Position numbers and translations under genes: made by a program
The notes under the pieces: generated by a model
Database searches by the model: none
What the model saw: only the letters and a program-made list of their open reading frames with translations
Told to the model about the DNA's origin: nothing
Shown: in pieces, positions 17,564 to 27,027 of the stretch
Numbering within the stretch: the stretch's first letter is position 1
How the letters are laid out: every line of letters starts with the position of its first letter
Origin: Trebonia sp963773105
GTDB lineage: Bacteria; Actinomycetota; Actinomycetes; Streptosporangiales; Streptosporangiaceae
Reading direction: 5' to 3'
Assembly (NCBI GenBank): GCA_963773105.1
Contig: CAVZAA010000004.1
Location: 248,001 to 312,000, forward strand
Length of the DNA: 64,000 nucleotides

Positions 17564-20500
17564 CTAGCTTGAGGTGCTGCCGGGACTGGCGTGCCAGAGG
17601 GTGCGGGGTGGGGTTTTGAGGTTGCCGCCGGGGGCGCCGGTCTCGGCGTAGGGGGAGAGCGTGAAGCCGTTGGCGAAGACCAGCGGGCGGGCGGACGGGT
17701 TGTCCGGCGACGGGTCCGCGCCAGTCGGGTCGGCTGCCGGGTCGGCTCCGGGGTCGGCGGGGGTGATGAGGTTTTTGGGGACGGCCGGGTTGCGGGTGCC
17801 TGCGGGCGCCTGGCCTGCCTGGAGATCATGGCCGGTGGCCAGCGCGGCGCGGACGGCCGCGATGCCGCCGGCCAGCCGGATCTCCTCCAGCGCGGGGATG
17901 TCCCAGCACTCGGTCGCGTTCACGGTGACGGCCATCGGGCCCGCGCCGGCCCGGCGGACCCGGCCGCGGACCAGGAGCAGCCAGGAGCCGAAGAGCCTGG
18001 CCGCGCACCGGTCCTGCACCGACTCGAAGAACGCCAGGTCAACCAGGCCGACCGCGTCGTCGAGGGACGCGAAGATGATCCGCTGGCCGGAACGGACGGC
18101 CGGCGTCTGGGTCGCCACCTTCGCGCCCGCCACCAGGATCGTCTCGCCGTTCCTGCAGCGGTCCAGGTCGGCCGAGCGGACCACGTCCAGCTCGGCCAGC
18201 AGGTCGGCGTAGAAGTCGATGACGTGCTGGCTGACGTCGAAGCCGAGGATCTCCAGCTCGGCTTCGACGCGTTCGGCCAGGTCGAGCTCGCGCAGTTCGC
18301 CCGCGGGAACCAGGTCGGCCATGCCGTCGGCCGTATCGGCGCTGACGAACAGGTCAAGGGCCAGCGACGTTCCCTGTCGCGCGGATGCGGCCTGCCTGGC
18401 CAGCACGCCGACCCGGGCGAGCAGGTCCCGCCGGGTCGGCGCGGGCGGGGCGCCGGATGGCTGGGCGGGCATTGCGGCACTGCCTGGTTGGAGGTGGGAT
18501 TGCTGACTCGGGCGAGGAGCCGGTCCTGGGGAGGGCGGGGCCGGGAGAGCAGCGGGATAGGCGGGGTGGGCGGGCGGATAGAGGGAGTCGAAGGCGCCGA
18601 TGAGGGCCAGCCGCTCTACGACCGGGCGGGAGATTCTCGCCCGGTCCCAGAAGTCACGCAGGCTGGTGTAGGGCTGGCCCGCGACGATGCGCTCCACCTC
18701 GGCGTCGCTGATGCCCCGCACCTCGCGGAGCGAGCAGCGGATGGCCGGCGGGGCATCGCGGCCGGCCGCCCGCTGGTCGTCGTGGCGTCCGGGAAGGCGG
18801 ATGGCCCAGCGGCCCGGCCTGCGGTCGTCGGGAGCGGGAGCGGGAGCGTCGACCTTCTCCGTCCGCCATTCGCCGGAGGAGGCGTTGACGTCCACCGGGA
18901 GGACCTGGACGCCGGACAGGCGGGCGTCGCCGATGATCACGCGCTTGGGGTACATGCCGGGGTCATGGGTGAGCACGCCGGCGTAGAACGCGGCCGGGTG
19001 ATGGCGCTTGAGCCACGCCGACTGGTAGACGGGGATCGCGAACGCGGCGGCGTGCGCCTTGCAGAAGCCGAATCCGCCGAACGCCGCGACCACCTCCCAC
19101 ACCCGCTCGATCGTCTCCGGGTCGAAGCCCCTGAGGTCGGCCTTGGCCCGGAACCAGGGGGCGGTCCGCTCGGGGCCGCCGGGCGCGGACAGATGGCGGC
19201 GGACCAGGTCCGCCTCGGCCAGGCCGCAGCCGGTCAGCACGTCGATGATCCGCAGCACCTGCTCGTGGAAGACCACCACTCCCCCGGTCTCCTGCAGCGC
19301 CTCGCGCAGCTTCTCGTCCGGGTAGCGCGGCTCGGCCAGGCCGTGCCGGGCGCGCAGGAACGGGGTGATCATGTCGGAGTTGACCGGGCCGGGCCGGAAC
19401 AGCGAGATGTCCACGATCAGGTCGGCGACGTCGCGCGGCGCCATCTTCTTCACCAGCTCGCGCTGGCCGGGCGACTCGATCTGGAAGCAGCCGAGCGTGT
19501 CCGACCGGCCGATCATCGCGTAGGTGGGCCCGTCGTCGCGGGGCATCGCGTCGATGTCGATCTTCTCGGCCGTGGTCCGCTCGATCTCGGCCAGCGTGTG
19601 GGCCATCGCGGACTGCATGCGGACGCCGAGCACGTCCAGCTTGATCACGCCGGCGATCTCCGCGTCGTCCTTGTCGAGGTGGCTGAGCGGGAATCCCTCG
19701 GCGCTCGCCTGCACCGCCGTCCGGTCGAGCAGGGTCCGGTCGGAGAGCAGCACCCCGCACGGGTGCATCGCGACATGGCGCGGGAGACCGTCCAGCTGCT
19801 CGGCTATGTGAAAGATCGTCGCTAGCTGTTCGGTGTTGACCCGGGAGCGGCGGAGCTCCGGCAGCTCGGTCAGCGCGGCCGTGATGTGCTTCGCGCGGAT
19901 ATGCGGGAAGGCCTTGGCGATCGCGCCGATCTCGTCCGGCGGGAGCGACATCGCGGCGGCGACATCCCTGATCGCGCTGCGCGCCCGGTAGGTCTCCATC
20001 ATGCAGACGCAGGCGGTGCGCTCCGCCCCGTAGGCGTCGAAGATGATCCGGTACGCGTCCAGGCGGCGGGCCGACTCGACGTCCAGGTCGATGTCGGGGA
20101 GCGTGGACCGCACCGGGGTGAGGAACCGCTCCATCAGCAGGTCGTGCTCGAGCGGGTCGATGGCGCTGATGCCGAGCAGGTGGTTGACGAAGCTGCCCGC
20201 GCCCGAGCCTCGGATCGCGCAGCGGATGCCGGCCGCGCGGATGCGGTCGGCCACGTCCGCCACCGTGAGGAAGTACGGCGCCATGCCGGTCGCGCCGATG
20301 ATGGCCAGCTCGTGCTCGAGGCGGTCGCGGGCGTTCCTGGCGGCGCGCTGCCTGCTGATGCCCGGCCGGGCGGACGGGTGCGCGGTGCGGTAGCGGCCGT
20401 CCAGGATCGCGTGCTCGCAGCGGGCGCGGAGCGCCCGCTGCTGCTGGCCGACGGCGCCCTGCGACTCGGGCAGATGGTGGGCGCCGACGCCGAGGTCCCC

Positions 20501-21454
20501 GGCCGGGTCCAGGGCGCACCGGCTGGCTAGCTCGGCGGTGTCGGCGAGCAGCCGGGCGGCGGCCCGCGTGTCGGCCGACCGGCCGCCTGGCCCGGTCATC
20601 GCCGCGGCGACGCGCTCGGCGACCCGGGCCATGTCAGCGGGCCCGGCCAGGTACGCCCGGCCGTTGTGGGGGACAAGCCGGGGCGAGCCGAGCGGTACCA
20701 GGTTCCTGGCGGCGTCGAGCACCTGGGCGGCCGGGCTGTCGGCCGGGTCCAGGTACCTGACCGCGTTGGCGAGCACGGCCGTGGTCCCGGTGTCGCGGGC
20801 GAGCTCGGCCAGCCGGGCCGCGTTGGCGGTGGACTTGTGCTCCAGGTGATCGACGATCTCGACGACGGCCTCGCAGCCCAGGGAACGCCAGCGGGCCAGC
20901 AGCCGCCGGGCCTGGTCGCGGCGGTGGCCGGCCACCGCCCGGCCGACGTCGCTGGCCGGGCCGAGCAGCAGGATCAGGCCGGCCGCGTGCTCGGCGACGA
21001 GCTCGGGGGTGACCGCGGGCACGTCGTCGTCGGCCGCGCGGGCCGTTCGGCCGCCCCCGGCCGCCTGCGCCGCGCGGGTCCCCTCGGCCGCCTGCGCCGC
21101 GCGGGTCCCCTCGGTCGCCGACGCGGCGTGGGCGGCCGACACCAGGCGGCAGAGCGACGCCCAGCCCTGGCGGCCGACCGCGAGCAGCGTCACCCGGCCG
21201 GCCCGCGAGCCCGTCTCGCCGGGAGACGACAACGCCAGATCGACGCCGAGCAGGGGTTTGATACCGGCGTCGACGCAGGCCTGGACGTGCTTGAACGTGC
21301 CGTAGAGGCCGTCGCGGTCGGTCAGCGCGAGCGCGGGCATGCCCAGGTCGGCCGCGCGGGCGGCCAGCGCTCGCGGGGTCGCCGTGCCGTAGCGCAGCGA
21401 GTACGAGGACGCGACCTGCAGGTGCGTGAACTCAGTGCGGTCTCCGAGCGTCAT
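17564..21454 (-). CDS. dnaE2: Error-prone DNA polymerase III alpha subunit (DnaE2/ImuC type)
   Basis: 1296 residues. The N-terminal PHP domain (FTHLQVASSYSLRYGTATP) is followed by the C-family polymerase core with RGSGAGSFVNHLLG and PDIDLDVESARR (catalytic acidic residues), a helix-hairpin-helix region (ISDAEVERIVAGQPY) and an OB fold near the end. DnaE2 proteins carry out mutagenic lesion bypass with ImuB. It is longer than the usual ~1050-1150 residues because of low-complexity inserts, including an EGTRAAQAA repeat near residue 120 encoded by a 27-bp direct duplication, and a Pro-rich loop near 980. It is coupled to the DUF6504 gene by a TGATG overlap. No imuA or imuB is present here. Confidence 0.88.
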   Translation of the reverse strand: MTLGDRTEFTHLQVASSYSLRYGTATPRALAARAADLGMPALALTDRDGLYGTFKHVQACVDAGIKPLLGVDLALSSPGETGSRAGRVTLLAVGRQGWASLCRLVSAAHAASATEGTRAAQAAEGTRAAQAAGGGRTARAADDDVPAVTPELVAEHAAGLILLLGPASDVGRAVAGHRRDQARRLLARWRSLGCEAVVEIVDHLEHKSTANAARLAELARDTGTTAVLANAVRYLDPADSPAAQVLDAARNLVPLGSPRLVPHNGRAYLAGPADMARVAERVAAAMTGPGGRSADTRAAARLLADTAELASRCALDPAGDLGVGAHHLPESQGAVGQQQRALRARCEHAILDGRYRTAHPSARPGISRQRAARNARDRLEHELAIIGATGMAPYFLTVADVADRIRAAGIRCAIRGSGAGSFVNHLLGISAIDPLEHDLLMERFLTPVRSTLPDIDLDVESARRLDAYRIIFDAYGAERTACVCMMETYRARSAIRDVAAAMSLPPDEIGAIAKAFPHIRAKHITAALTELPELRRSRVNTEQLATIFHIAEQLDGLPRHVAMHPCGVLLSDRTLLDRTAVQASAEGFPLSHLDKDDAEIAGVIKLDVLGVRMQSAMAHTLAEIERTTAEKIDIDAMPRDDGPTYAMIGRSDTLGCFQIESPGQRELVKKMAPRDVADLIVDISLFRPGPVNSDMITPFLRARHGLAEPRYPDEKLREALQETGGVVVFHEQVLRIIDVLTGCGLAEADLVRRHLSAPGGPERTAPWFRAKADLRGFDPETIERVWEVVAAFGGFGFCKAHAAAFAIPVYQSAWLKRHHPAAFYAGVLTHDPGMYPKRVIIGDARLSGVQVLPVDVNASSGEWRTEKVDAPAPAPDDRRPGRWAIRLPGRHDDQRAAGRDAPPAIRCSLREVRGISDAEVERIVAGQPYTSLRDFWDRARISRPVVERLALIGAFDSLYPPAHPAYPAALPAPPSPGPAPRPSQQSHLQPGSAAMPAQPSGAPPAPTRRDLLARVGVLARQAASARQGTSLALDLFVSADTADGMADLVPAGELRELDLAERVEAELEILGFDVSQHVIDFYADLLAELDVVRSADLDRCRNGETILVAGAKVATQTPAVRSGQRIIFASLDDAVGLVDLAFFESVQDRCAARLFGSWLLLVRGRVRRAGAGPMAVTVNATECWDIPALEEIRLAGGIAAVRAALATGHDLQAGQAPAGTRNPAVPKNLITPADPGADPAADPTGADPSPDNPSARPLVFANGFTLSPYAETGAPGGNLKTPPRTLWHASPGSTSS

Positions 21455-21735
21455 CAGTCCTCGACTCGGCGCAGGGTCCAGGCGTCGGCCGCGATGTCCC
21501 GGCGCAGCTCGTAGGTGCCGGCCGGCTGGCCGCGGCCGGCCGACGCCTCGACCCGCCAGAACTCAAGCTCGGGCCGGGCCGGAACCGGATTGGACTCCCG
21601 CCACCAGTCGCGGTTGACCATCCAGTACTCCTGAACCGCGTGCACCGCGTAGCGCCGTCGCCGCCACCCGAACCAGACGGGCAGGCCGTCCTCCCCCGTC
21701 TGGACCTCGACCGGTTCTCCGTACACCCGAGCCAT
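21454..21735 (-). CDS. DUF6504 family protein
   Basis: 93-residue protein (MARVYGEPVEVQTGEDGLPVW, split here by family consensus) with the WFGWRRRRYAVHAVQEYW segment typical of DUF6504. These small proteins are found beside DnaE2/ImuB genes in actinomycetes and are presumed accessory to translesion synthesis; no biochemical role is known to me. The ATG at 21735 is chosen because it begins the conserved part; the longer frame reaches 21894. Its TGA overlaps the dnaE2 ATG (TGATG), so the two are co-translated. Confidence 0.8.
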   Translation of the reverse strand: MARVYGEPVEVQTGEDGLPVWFGWRRRRYAVHAVQEYWMVNRDWWRESNPVPARPELEFWRVEASAGRGQPAGTYELRRDIAADAWTLRRVED

Positions 21736-22015
21736 ATCTTGCCCTGCACTTCCCGCACGCCAAGCCACCAGCGCCGCGCGGCGTGGCTCGCGCGGGCCGG
21801 CCCGCCCGGGGGAAGACGGGCGAAACCAACGTTCGCCCGACCCGACGAACCCAACAGCATGATCGAATATAGATTCACTCGAACATGCAGTCAAATCACT
21901 GGCAACGCCTGCAACTTCATGCTCAACAATGACATCGAAAGCCAGGCACAGATAAGCGTCACGTTACGGCGCTTTCAGCCCGACGGGATAAGAAGTTCGA
22001 CGTTGTGCCAAAACG

Positions 22016-22057
22016 CCCGTCAGCCCGCCGACACTAAGGCGCAGGCGGGCTGACGGG
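22016..22057 (-). terminator. Terminator after glyA
   Basis: 14-bp perfect stem (22016-22029 with 22044-22057) and 14-nt loop, about 20 nt past the glyA stop on the minus strand. Confidence 0.85.
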
Positions 22058-22076
22058 ACGGGGAACGAGACCGGGG

Positions 22077-23342
22077 CTAGGCGGTCCAGCCGGGGATGGG
22101 GTAGGCGGACATCAGCTCGCGGATTTCGCCCGCGATGCGGCCGAGGGGCGCCTCGTCGTCCTTGACCGCCGCCGTGATCGCCTCGTCCATCCAGGCCGCC
22201 AGCTGCGGCATGTGCTTCTCGGTCAGGCCCCTGGTGGTGATCGCCGGGGTGCCGAGGCGGATGCCGGACGGGTCGAACGGCCGGCGCGTGTCGTAGGGGA
22301 CCGCGTTGAAGTTCAGCTCGATGCCGGCCTTGTCCAGGGCCTTCGCGGCCGGCTTGCCGCCGATCCCCTTCGAGGTGAGGTCGACAAGCAGCAGGTGGTT
22401 GTCGGTCCCGCCGGACACCAGGTCGTAGCCCCGGGACTGCAGCGCGGTCGCCAGCGCGGCGGCGTTGGCCACCACCTGCGCCGCGTAGTCGCGGAACGAC
22501 GGCTGGGCCGCCTCCCGCAGCGCCACCGCGATGCCGGCCGTCGTGTGGTTGTGCGGTCCGCCCTGCAGGCCGGGGAAGACCGCCTTGTCGACCGCCGACG
22601 CGTGCGCGGCGTCGGTCATGATCATCGCGCCGCGCGGGCCGCGCAGCGTCTTGTGCGTGGTCGTGGTGATCACCGGCGCGTAGCCGACCGGCGACGGGTG
22701 CGCGCCGCCCGCGATCAGGCCCGCGATGTGGGCGATGTCGGCGACCAGGACCGCGTCCACCTCGGCGGCGATCTCGGCGAAGGCCGGGAAGTCCACCGTC
22801 CGGGGCAGCGCCGTGCCACCGCAGAAGATGATCTTGGGCCGCTCCCGCAGCGCCAGGTCGCGCACCTCGTCGAAGTCGATCCGGCCGGTGTCGCGGCGCA
22901 CCCCGTACTGAACCGCGTTGAACCACTTGCCGCCCACCGCCACCCCCGCCCCGTGGGTCAGGTGGCCGCCCATCGGCAGCGCCAGCCCCATGACGGTGTC
23001 GCCGGGCGAGGCGAACGCCAGGTAGACGGCCAGGTTGGCAGGAGACCCGGAGTACGGCTGCACGTTGGCGTGCTCCACCCCGAACAGCGCCTGCGCCCGC
23101 GCCACCGCGATCGACTCGATCGGGTCGATGAACTGCTGACCCTCGTAGTAGCGCTTGCCCGGGTAGCCCTCGGAGTACTTGTTGGTCAGCAGCGTGCCGG
23201 AGGCCTCGAGCACGGCCACCGACACGTAGTTCTCCGACGGGATCAACCGGAACTTGTCCTGCTGGCGGCGTGCCTCGTCGTGGATCAGCCCCGCGATCTC
23301 CGGGTCTTCAGCGTCGATCTGCGGGATGGGCGGCTGGTGCAT
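22077..23342 (-). CDS. glyA: Serine hydroxymethyltransferase
   Basis: 421 residues, normal length. It interconverts serine and glycine with tetrahydrofolate and PLP, feeding one-carbon metabolism. FRLIPSENYVSVAVLEASG is the N-terminal substrate region and TTTHKTLRGPRGAMI contains the PLP lysine. The ATG at 23342 is preferred because AGGAGG lies 8-10 nt upstream; the frame extends to 23456 without conserved sequence. It is transcribed divergently from the nucleoside hydrolase and ends at a clear terminator. No glycine riboswitch is evident in the 194-bp upstream gap. Confidence 0.96.
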   Translation of the reverse strand: MHQPPIPQIDAEDPEIAGLIHDEARRQQDKFRLIPSENYVSVAVLEASGTLLTNKYSEGYPGKRYYEGQQFIDPIESIAVARAQALFGVEHANVQPYSGSPANLAVYLAFASPGDTVMGLALPMGGHLTHGAGVAVGGKWFNAVQYGVRRDTGRIDFDEVRDLALRERPKIIFCGGTALPRTVDFPAFAEIAAEVDAVLVADIAHIAGLIAGGAHPSPVGYAPVITTTTHKTLRGPRGAMIMTDAAHASAVDKAVFPGLQGGPHNHTTAGIAVALREAAQPSFRDYAAQVVANAAALATALQSRGYDLVSGGTDNHLLLVDLTSKGIGGKPAAKALDKAGIELNFNAVPYDTRRPFDPSGIRLGTPAITTRGLTEKHMPQLAAWMDEAITAAVKDDEAPLGRIAGEIRELMSAYPIPGWTA

Positions 23343-23480
23343 CGCAAACGACCTCCTCGTCGGGGCAAGGCTACCAACCGCCCGGCCGACCAACGGAGAC
23401 GGTTCGGCCCCGGGCGAGTCGGCCCGGCGCCGCGCCCGCCCGCGAAGACGGCTCAACCGGGAGCGGTCGGGTGAAATGCA

Positions 23481-23510
23481 GGGTCCGTTCGATACCTTCG
23501 GTCTGTTTCC
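23481..23510 (+). repeat. Dispersed ~30-bp intergenic motif, weaker copy
   Basis: GGGTCCGTTCGATAC-CTTC-GGTCTGTTTCC. The first half matches the consensus exactly, the second half is degenerate. It lies in the glyA/nucleoside hydrolase gap. Confidence 0.4.
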
Positions 23511-23536
23511 CAGGCAGCGACGGACAGGACCTCACC

Positions 23537-24472
23537 ATGAGCACCACCATCATCCTCGACTGCGACCCCGGCATCGACGACGCGCTGGCGATCGCCTTCG
23601 CCGCCGGGTCGGCCGAGATCGAGCTGGCCGGCCTCACCACCGTGGCCGGCAACGTCGAGCTCGCCAAGACCACCGCCAACGCCCTGGCGGTGGCGTCGTT
23701 CGTCGGCCTCGGCTCGGTGCCGGTCACCGCCGGGTGCGGCACGCCGCTGCTGCGCCCGGCGCTGCACGCCGGGCACGTGCACGGCGAGAGCGGCCTAGGC
23801 GGGGCGATGCTGCCCGCCCCCGCGCGGCCGGCCGAGGCCGGGCACGCCATCGACTTCATCATCGAGGCGGCCGCCGCCGCGCCCGGCGAGATCACCCTGG
23901 TCGCGACCGGCCCGCTGACCAACATCGGGCTCGCGCTGCGGCGCGAGCCCCGGCTGGCGTCGTGGGTCAGGGACTTCGTGATCATGGGCGGCTCGGCGTC
24001 GCGCGGCAACGTGACCCCCGCCGCCGAGTTCAACATCTGGGCGGACCCCGAGGCGGCGGCGATCGTGTTCGGCGCGGGCTGGCCGTCGGGCGTGCGGATG
24101 ATCGGGCTCGACGTCACGCTGCTGGCGCGGGCGACCGAGGCCGTCCAGGGCCGGATGCGGACACTGGGGGAACTCGGCTCACGGCTGCTGCTCCCGGCCC
24201 TCGCGCAGTACCGCGACTCGGCCGACGGCGCGGGCGAGCCGCCGGTGCACGACGTGTGCGCGATCGTCTCCATCGCCGACCTGTCGGTCTTCGACTACAC
24301 GCCGGCGCTGGTGGAGGTGGAAACCACCGGCAGGCTGACTTCTGGCATGACGGTGAGTGATTTCTCAGAATCCAGCATCCCGAACGCTCGCGTGGCCACC
24401 GCGATCAACGCCGACCGGTTCTGGGACATCGTGCTCGACGCCTACGGGTCGGTCGCCGCGCGGATCGGGTAG
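23537..24472 (+). CDS. Inosine-uridine-type nucleoside hydrolase
   Basis: 311 residues. It hydrolyses the N-glycosidic bond of nucleosides to base and ribose. The N-terminal LDCDPGIDDALAIAF is the calcium-binding DxDxxxDD motif; FVIMGGSASRGNVTPAAEFN and a C-terminal VHDVCAI (catalytic Asp region) complete the family pattern. The start ATG follows ACAGGAC. The last ~100 bp overlap, antisense, the long frame of the HATPase gene. Substrate preference (purine, pyrimidine or ribosyl cofactor fragments) cannot be told. Confidence 0.92.
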   Translation: MSTTIILDCDPGIDDALAIAFAAGSAEIELAGLTTVAGNVELAKTTANALAVASFVGLGSVPVTAGCGTPLLRPALHAGHVHGESGLGGAMLPAPARPAEAGHAIDFIIEAAAAAPGEITLVATGPLTNIGLALRREPRLASWVRDFVIMGGSASRGNVTPAAEFNIWADPEAAAIVFGAGWPSGVRMIGLDVTLLARATEAVQGRMRTLGELGSRLLLPALAQYRDSADGAGEPPVHDVCAIVSIADLSVFDYTPALVEVETTGRLTSGMTVSDFSESSIPNARVATAINADRFWDIVLDAYGSVAARIG

Positions 24473-25375
24473 CACTGCTGCTCCGACGCCGCCCTGACCG
24501 CTCACGCCGCCCGCCGGGAGAATGCTGAGAACCGGTCTCGTACTGCAGGAGACTAAAGCCCCGGTTGTCGTGGCAGCGATCAGCGCGTTGGGCTCGGCCA
24601 CCGCGATTGTCGTCTCGTACGCCTGGACGGCCTGCTCCGCCACCTCGACCAGGTCGCAGTAGCTCCACTGCTGGACGGCGGTGCCCCGCGCCCGCAGCCA
24701 GGCCGCGCCGGAACGGCACCAGAGCGTCAGGCCGCTGGCGATCGAGAGCACGGCCATGTCCGCCCCAGGGTCGTCCGCCCGCACCAGCTTGTCGGCCAAA
24801 CCTCGGGTGCCGAGGTCCTTCTCCAGCTCGGTGGTCGCCTCGCCAGCGGTGGCGGGATCTCCCCGGCCCGCCGACCGCCCGGCGTCGCGGGCGTCCGCGG
24901 GCGCGGGCAGTGCGAACCAGACGGCCTTGCCGCGCAGGACGGTACCGGCCAGGCGAGCCCGGGAGAGATGATGGCCCCAGCGTCCCGATGACAGCTCGTG
25001 CACGACCTCGAGGCCCCGTCCGCTCGTCGCGTCAGTCGGCGGCCGGGCGACGGTGCGGCCGGGCACGTTGCCGCGCACCCAGCCAGGAAGCGTGTCGAAG
25101 ACCTTGCACACGAGCTCTGCCTGCGGGCCGACCCCCCGCAGGTACAGCCAGAGCTCGGGGTTGGCGGGGGCGGGCCGCCACTGCTTCACGTGCAGCGTAT
25201 TGGCGGCGAGTTCGCTGACCATCGTCACGCCGTCGTCGATGGCCTCGGGTTCGAGAGCGAGCCCGCTTGCCACCCGACGGAACAGGCGGCGGGCAACGCC
25301 CGCGCAGGTTGGGTCCCCCGGGAGCGCCCACACGCCACACGCGCGAAACTGCACCGTCCGCAACCCGTCATCCAT
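24365..25375 (-). CDS. HATPase-fold ATP-binding regulator (RsbW/anti-sigma-like)
   Basis: The N-terminal ~150 residues carry a HATPase_c_2 domain (VSELAANTLHV is the N-box; TDATSGRGLEVVHEL is the G1-type motif), as in actinomycete RsbW-like kinases that bind partners and control sigma factors or morphology. ATG at 25375 (MDDGLRTVQF). The C-terminal ~180 residues are not recognised. The last ~60 overlap the 3' end of the nucleoside hydrolase gene on the other strand, which is unusual, so a frameshift or an earlier true stop near 24550 is possible. It lies close to the DUF397/XRE genes, a common grouping. Confidence 0.72.
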   Translation of the reverse strand: MDDGLRTVQFRACGVWALPGDPTCAGVARRLFRRVASGLALEPEAIDDGVTMVSELAANTLHVKQWRPAPANPELWLYLRGVGPQAELVCKVFDTLPGWVRGNVPGRTVARPPTDATSGRGLEVVHELSSGRWGHHLSRARLAGTVLRGKAVWFALPAPADARDAGRSAGRGDPATAGEATTELEKDLGTRGLADKLVRADDPGADMAVLSIASGLTLWCRSGAAWLRARGTAVQQWSYCDLVEVAEQAVQAYETTIAVAEPNALIAATTTGALVSCSTRPVLSILPAGGVSGQGGVGAAVLPDPRGDRPVGVEHDVPEPVGVDRGGHASVRDAGF

Positions 25376-25968
25376 ATCGATGCCTCCGGCCCAAGCCACC
25401 GTAGTGCCGTCAGAGCCCCCGTCGCGCCGCTACCGGGTCCCCCCTCTGCCGACCTGATTCCCAACTTGCGAAGCACAGCTTCAGAGTCATGTATGTCACT
25501 TCACAGTACTCTGCGGGTCACAGATAGGGAAGCGGCACCGCCCGCCCGCCTGGCGGGCCATAAGCCAACAAATGGGCATTAATCGGGGCAATTACTCCTC
25601 CCGAAAGCTTGCATTTCTACGCACCGGTGGCCATTTCCGAGGGGACAGCACCTCCTAACCGCGCGAAATCGCCCCGGCGCGTCGACGCAGCCGCCGGTCG
25701 GCCGGCCGACCATCGACGCCGATTGTATTCCACGATTCGAAGGATTCACATAGATCACACGACTGTGCAATTGCGCCACGCGCAACTGATTGCGCGCTTG
25801 GTCTGGCAGCCGCGGACCCGGCCGGGGTACATTCGCACGTGGCGACCGGGAGCCGCGATGACGCGGCGAGCCGCCAGGGCTCACGAGACAGGGCTCGCAG
25901 AAAACACGAGGGTCCCCTGGGATGCACCCCAGGGGACCCTCGTGTCGTGCGTCACGACACCTAAGAAG
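25376..25968. other. Intergenic stretch with a bidirectional hairpin
   Basis: About 590 bp without a supported gene; the short frames here have no recognisable content. AT-rich segments near 25570-25620 and 25730-25760 are probable promoter DNA for the minus-strand HATPase gene. The hairpin at 25904-25945 ends the DUF397 transcript. Confidence 0.5.
25904..25945 (-). terminator. Terminator after the DUF397 gene
   Basis: 18-bp perfect stem (25904-25921 with 25928-25945) and 6-nt loop, 23 bp beyond the DUF397 stop. Confidence 0.9.
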
Positions 25969-26169
25969 CTAGATATCGTAGCGCCCCCCCTGCACGTCTA
26001 CCAGAAAAGCGGTGAAGGCGGACCGGTCGATGACGTGAGCGCCGCCCTCCGGGCGCTTGCTGTCACGGACCGCGGTTACGCCGGGAAGGTTGGCTGCCAC
26101 CTCAACGCAGCCGCCGTTGTGCGCGCTGAGCGCGGCCTTTCGCCAAATAGCCTGAGACAGGTCGATCAC
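25969..26169 (-). CDS. DUF397 domain protein
   Basis: 66-residue actinomycete-specific protein (AIWRKAALSAHNGGCVEVA, VRDSKRPEGGAHVIDRSAF). DUF397 proteins are encoded next to XRE-DUF5753 regulators and act with them in developmental control (WhiJ-type systems). The GTG at 26169 lies 6 bp after the regulator's stop, with GGAG just before it, so the pair is coupled. Length and motifs are typical. Confidence 0.88.
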   Translation of the reverse strand: MIDLSQAIWRKAALSAHNGGCVEVAANLPGVTAVRDSKRPEGGAHVIDRSAFTAFLVDVQGGRYDI

Positions 26170-26175
26170 GAGTAG

Positions 26176-27027
26176 TTACTCCATTCTCTTGGCGAGTTTT
26201 TCGAGGTACACCGTAGTGTCCTCGGGTTCGAGCGCGGCATCGCACGCGCGCTCGAACGACTGGATGTAACCATTGACGGCGTCCGGCGCGCTTACCTCTT
26301 CGATGGAGTAGTCGGTCTCGACGAAGACAAGCGACGGCTCGTCGCCGGGGAAGTCAAAGATGTTGACCATCGAGAACAGGCCGGTGGGGGGACCATCGTC
26401 GAACCGCTGAATCCGCAGATCGATGTTGCGCCGCTTGCTCATTTCCCATAGGTGCTCGATCTGCTCCCTGCGGTCGCCGTGCATGCCCCACCGATACCGC
26501 AGCGAGGCCTCGGTGATCACGACCGACAGCTGCGGCGCGGTGCTGTCGCCGCGGTCGAGGATCTCCTGCCTGCGCAGTCGGGTGGCGACCGCCTTGCGCC
26601 GCCAGGCGGGCGGGCGCGGACCCGACTTGAGCTGCGCCTCCATGTAAGCGGAGGTCTGCAGCAGGCCGGGCAGCACGAGTGGCATGTAGACGCGGATGGC
26701 CGTCGCGTCGTTCTCGTAACCGGGGAACTCGTTGTCGAAGATCTCGCCGTACTCTCGCCACCAGGGGCGGACCCGGCAGCGCACCGCGAGCTCCTCGATC
26801 TCGTCCCGCTCCGGGCCCTCGATCTCGTAGATGCGGATGAGATCGCGGATATCGCTCATCTCTGGCCGCTTCCACTGATTGGCCTCAAACCGGCCGACCT
26901 TGCCGCGGCCCCAGTTCAGGATGTCGCAGACGTGGTTTGCGGTGTAGCCGGACGCGCCCCGCAGCTCGGCCAGCCGCCGGGATAGACGCCGCTTCGCCAC
27001 GGTCGCGCCGTAGGCATCATCGCTCAT
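26176..27027 (-). CDS. XRE-family regulator with DUF5753 domain (WhiJ-like)
   Basis: 283 residues. The N-terminal helix-turn-helix (residues ~10-70, RRLAELRGASGYTANHVCD then LNWGRGKVGRFE) is followed by the DUF5753 ligand/partner domain (RVYMPLVLPGLLQTSAYM, RRQEILDR, SVVITEASLRYRWG). Members repress developmental genes until antagonised by their DUF397 partner. The ATG at 27027 is chosen because GGAGGGG lies 5-10 nt upstream; the frame extends to 27180. It is followed immediately by the DUF397 gene. Confidence 0.92.
   Translation of the reverse strand: MSDDAYGATVAKRRLSRRLAELRGASGYTANHVCDILNWGRGKVGRFEANQWKRPEMSDIRDLIRIYEIEGPERDEIEELAVRCRVRPWWREYGEIFDNEFPGYENDATAIRVYMPLVLPGLLQTSAYMEAQLKSGPRPPAWRRKAVATRLRRQEILDRGDSTAPQLSVVITEASLRYRWGMHGDRREQIEHLWEMSKRRNIDLRIQRFDDGPPTGLFSMVNIFDFPGDEPSLVFVETDYSIEEVSAPDAVNGYIQSFERACDAALEPEDTTVYLEKLAKRME

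Noticed and set aside
17591..19825. A 744-residue plus-strand open frame opposite dnaE2
   Set aside because: It is the antisense shadow of a clear polymerase gene, is rich in Arg/Gly/Val and has no domain; GC-rich codon use opens such frames.
22212..23474. A 420-residue plus-strand frame opposite glyA
   Set aside because: Antisense shadow of glyA, with no recognisable motif or ribosome site.
23343..23536. Glycine riboswitch upstream of glyA
   Set aside because: No paired aptamer-like helices with conserved glycine-riboswitch bases could be recognised.
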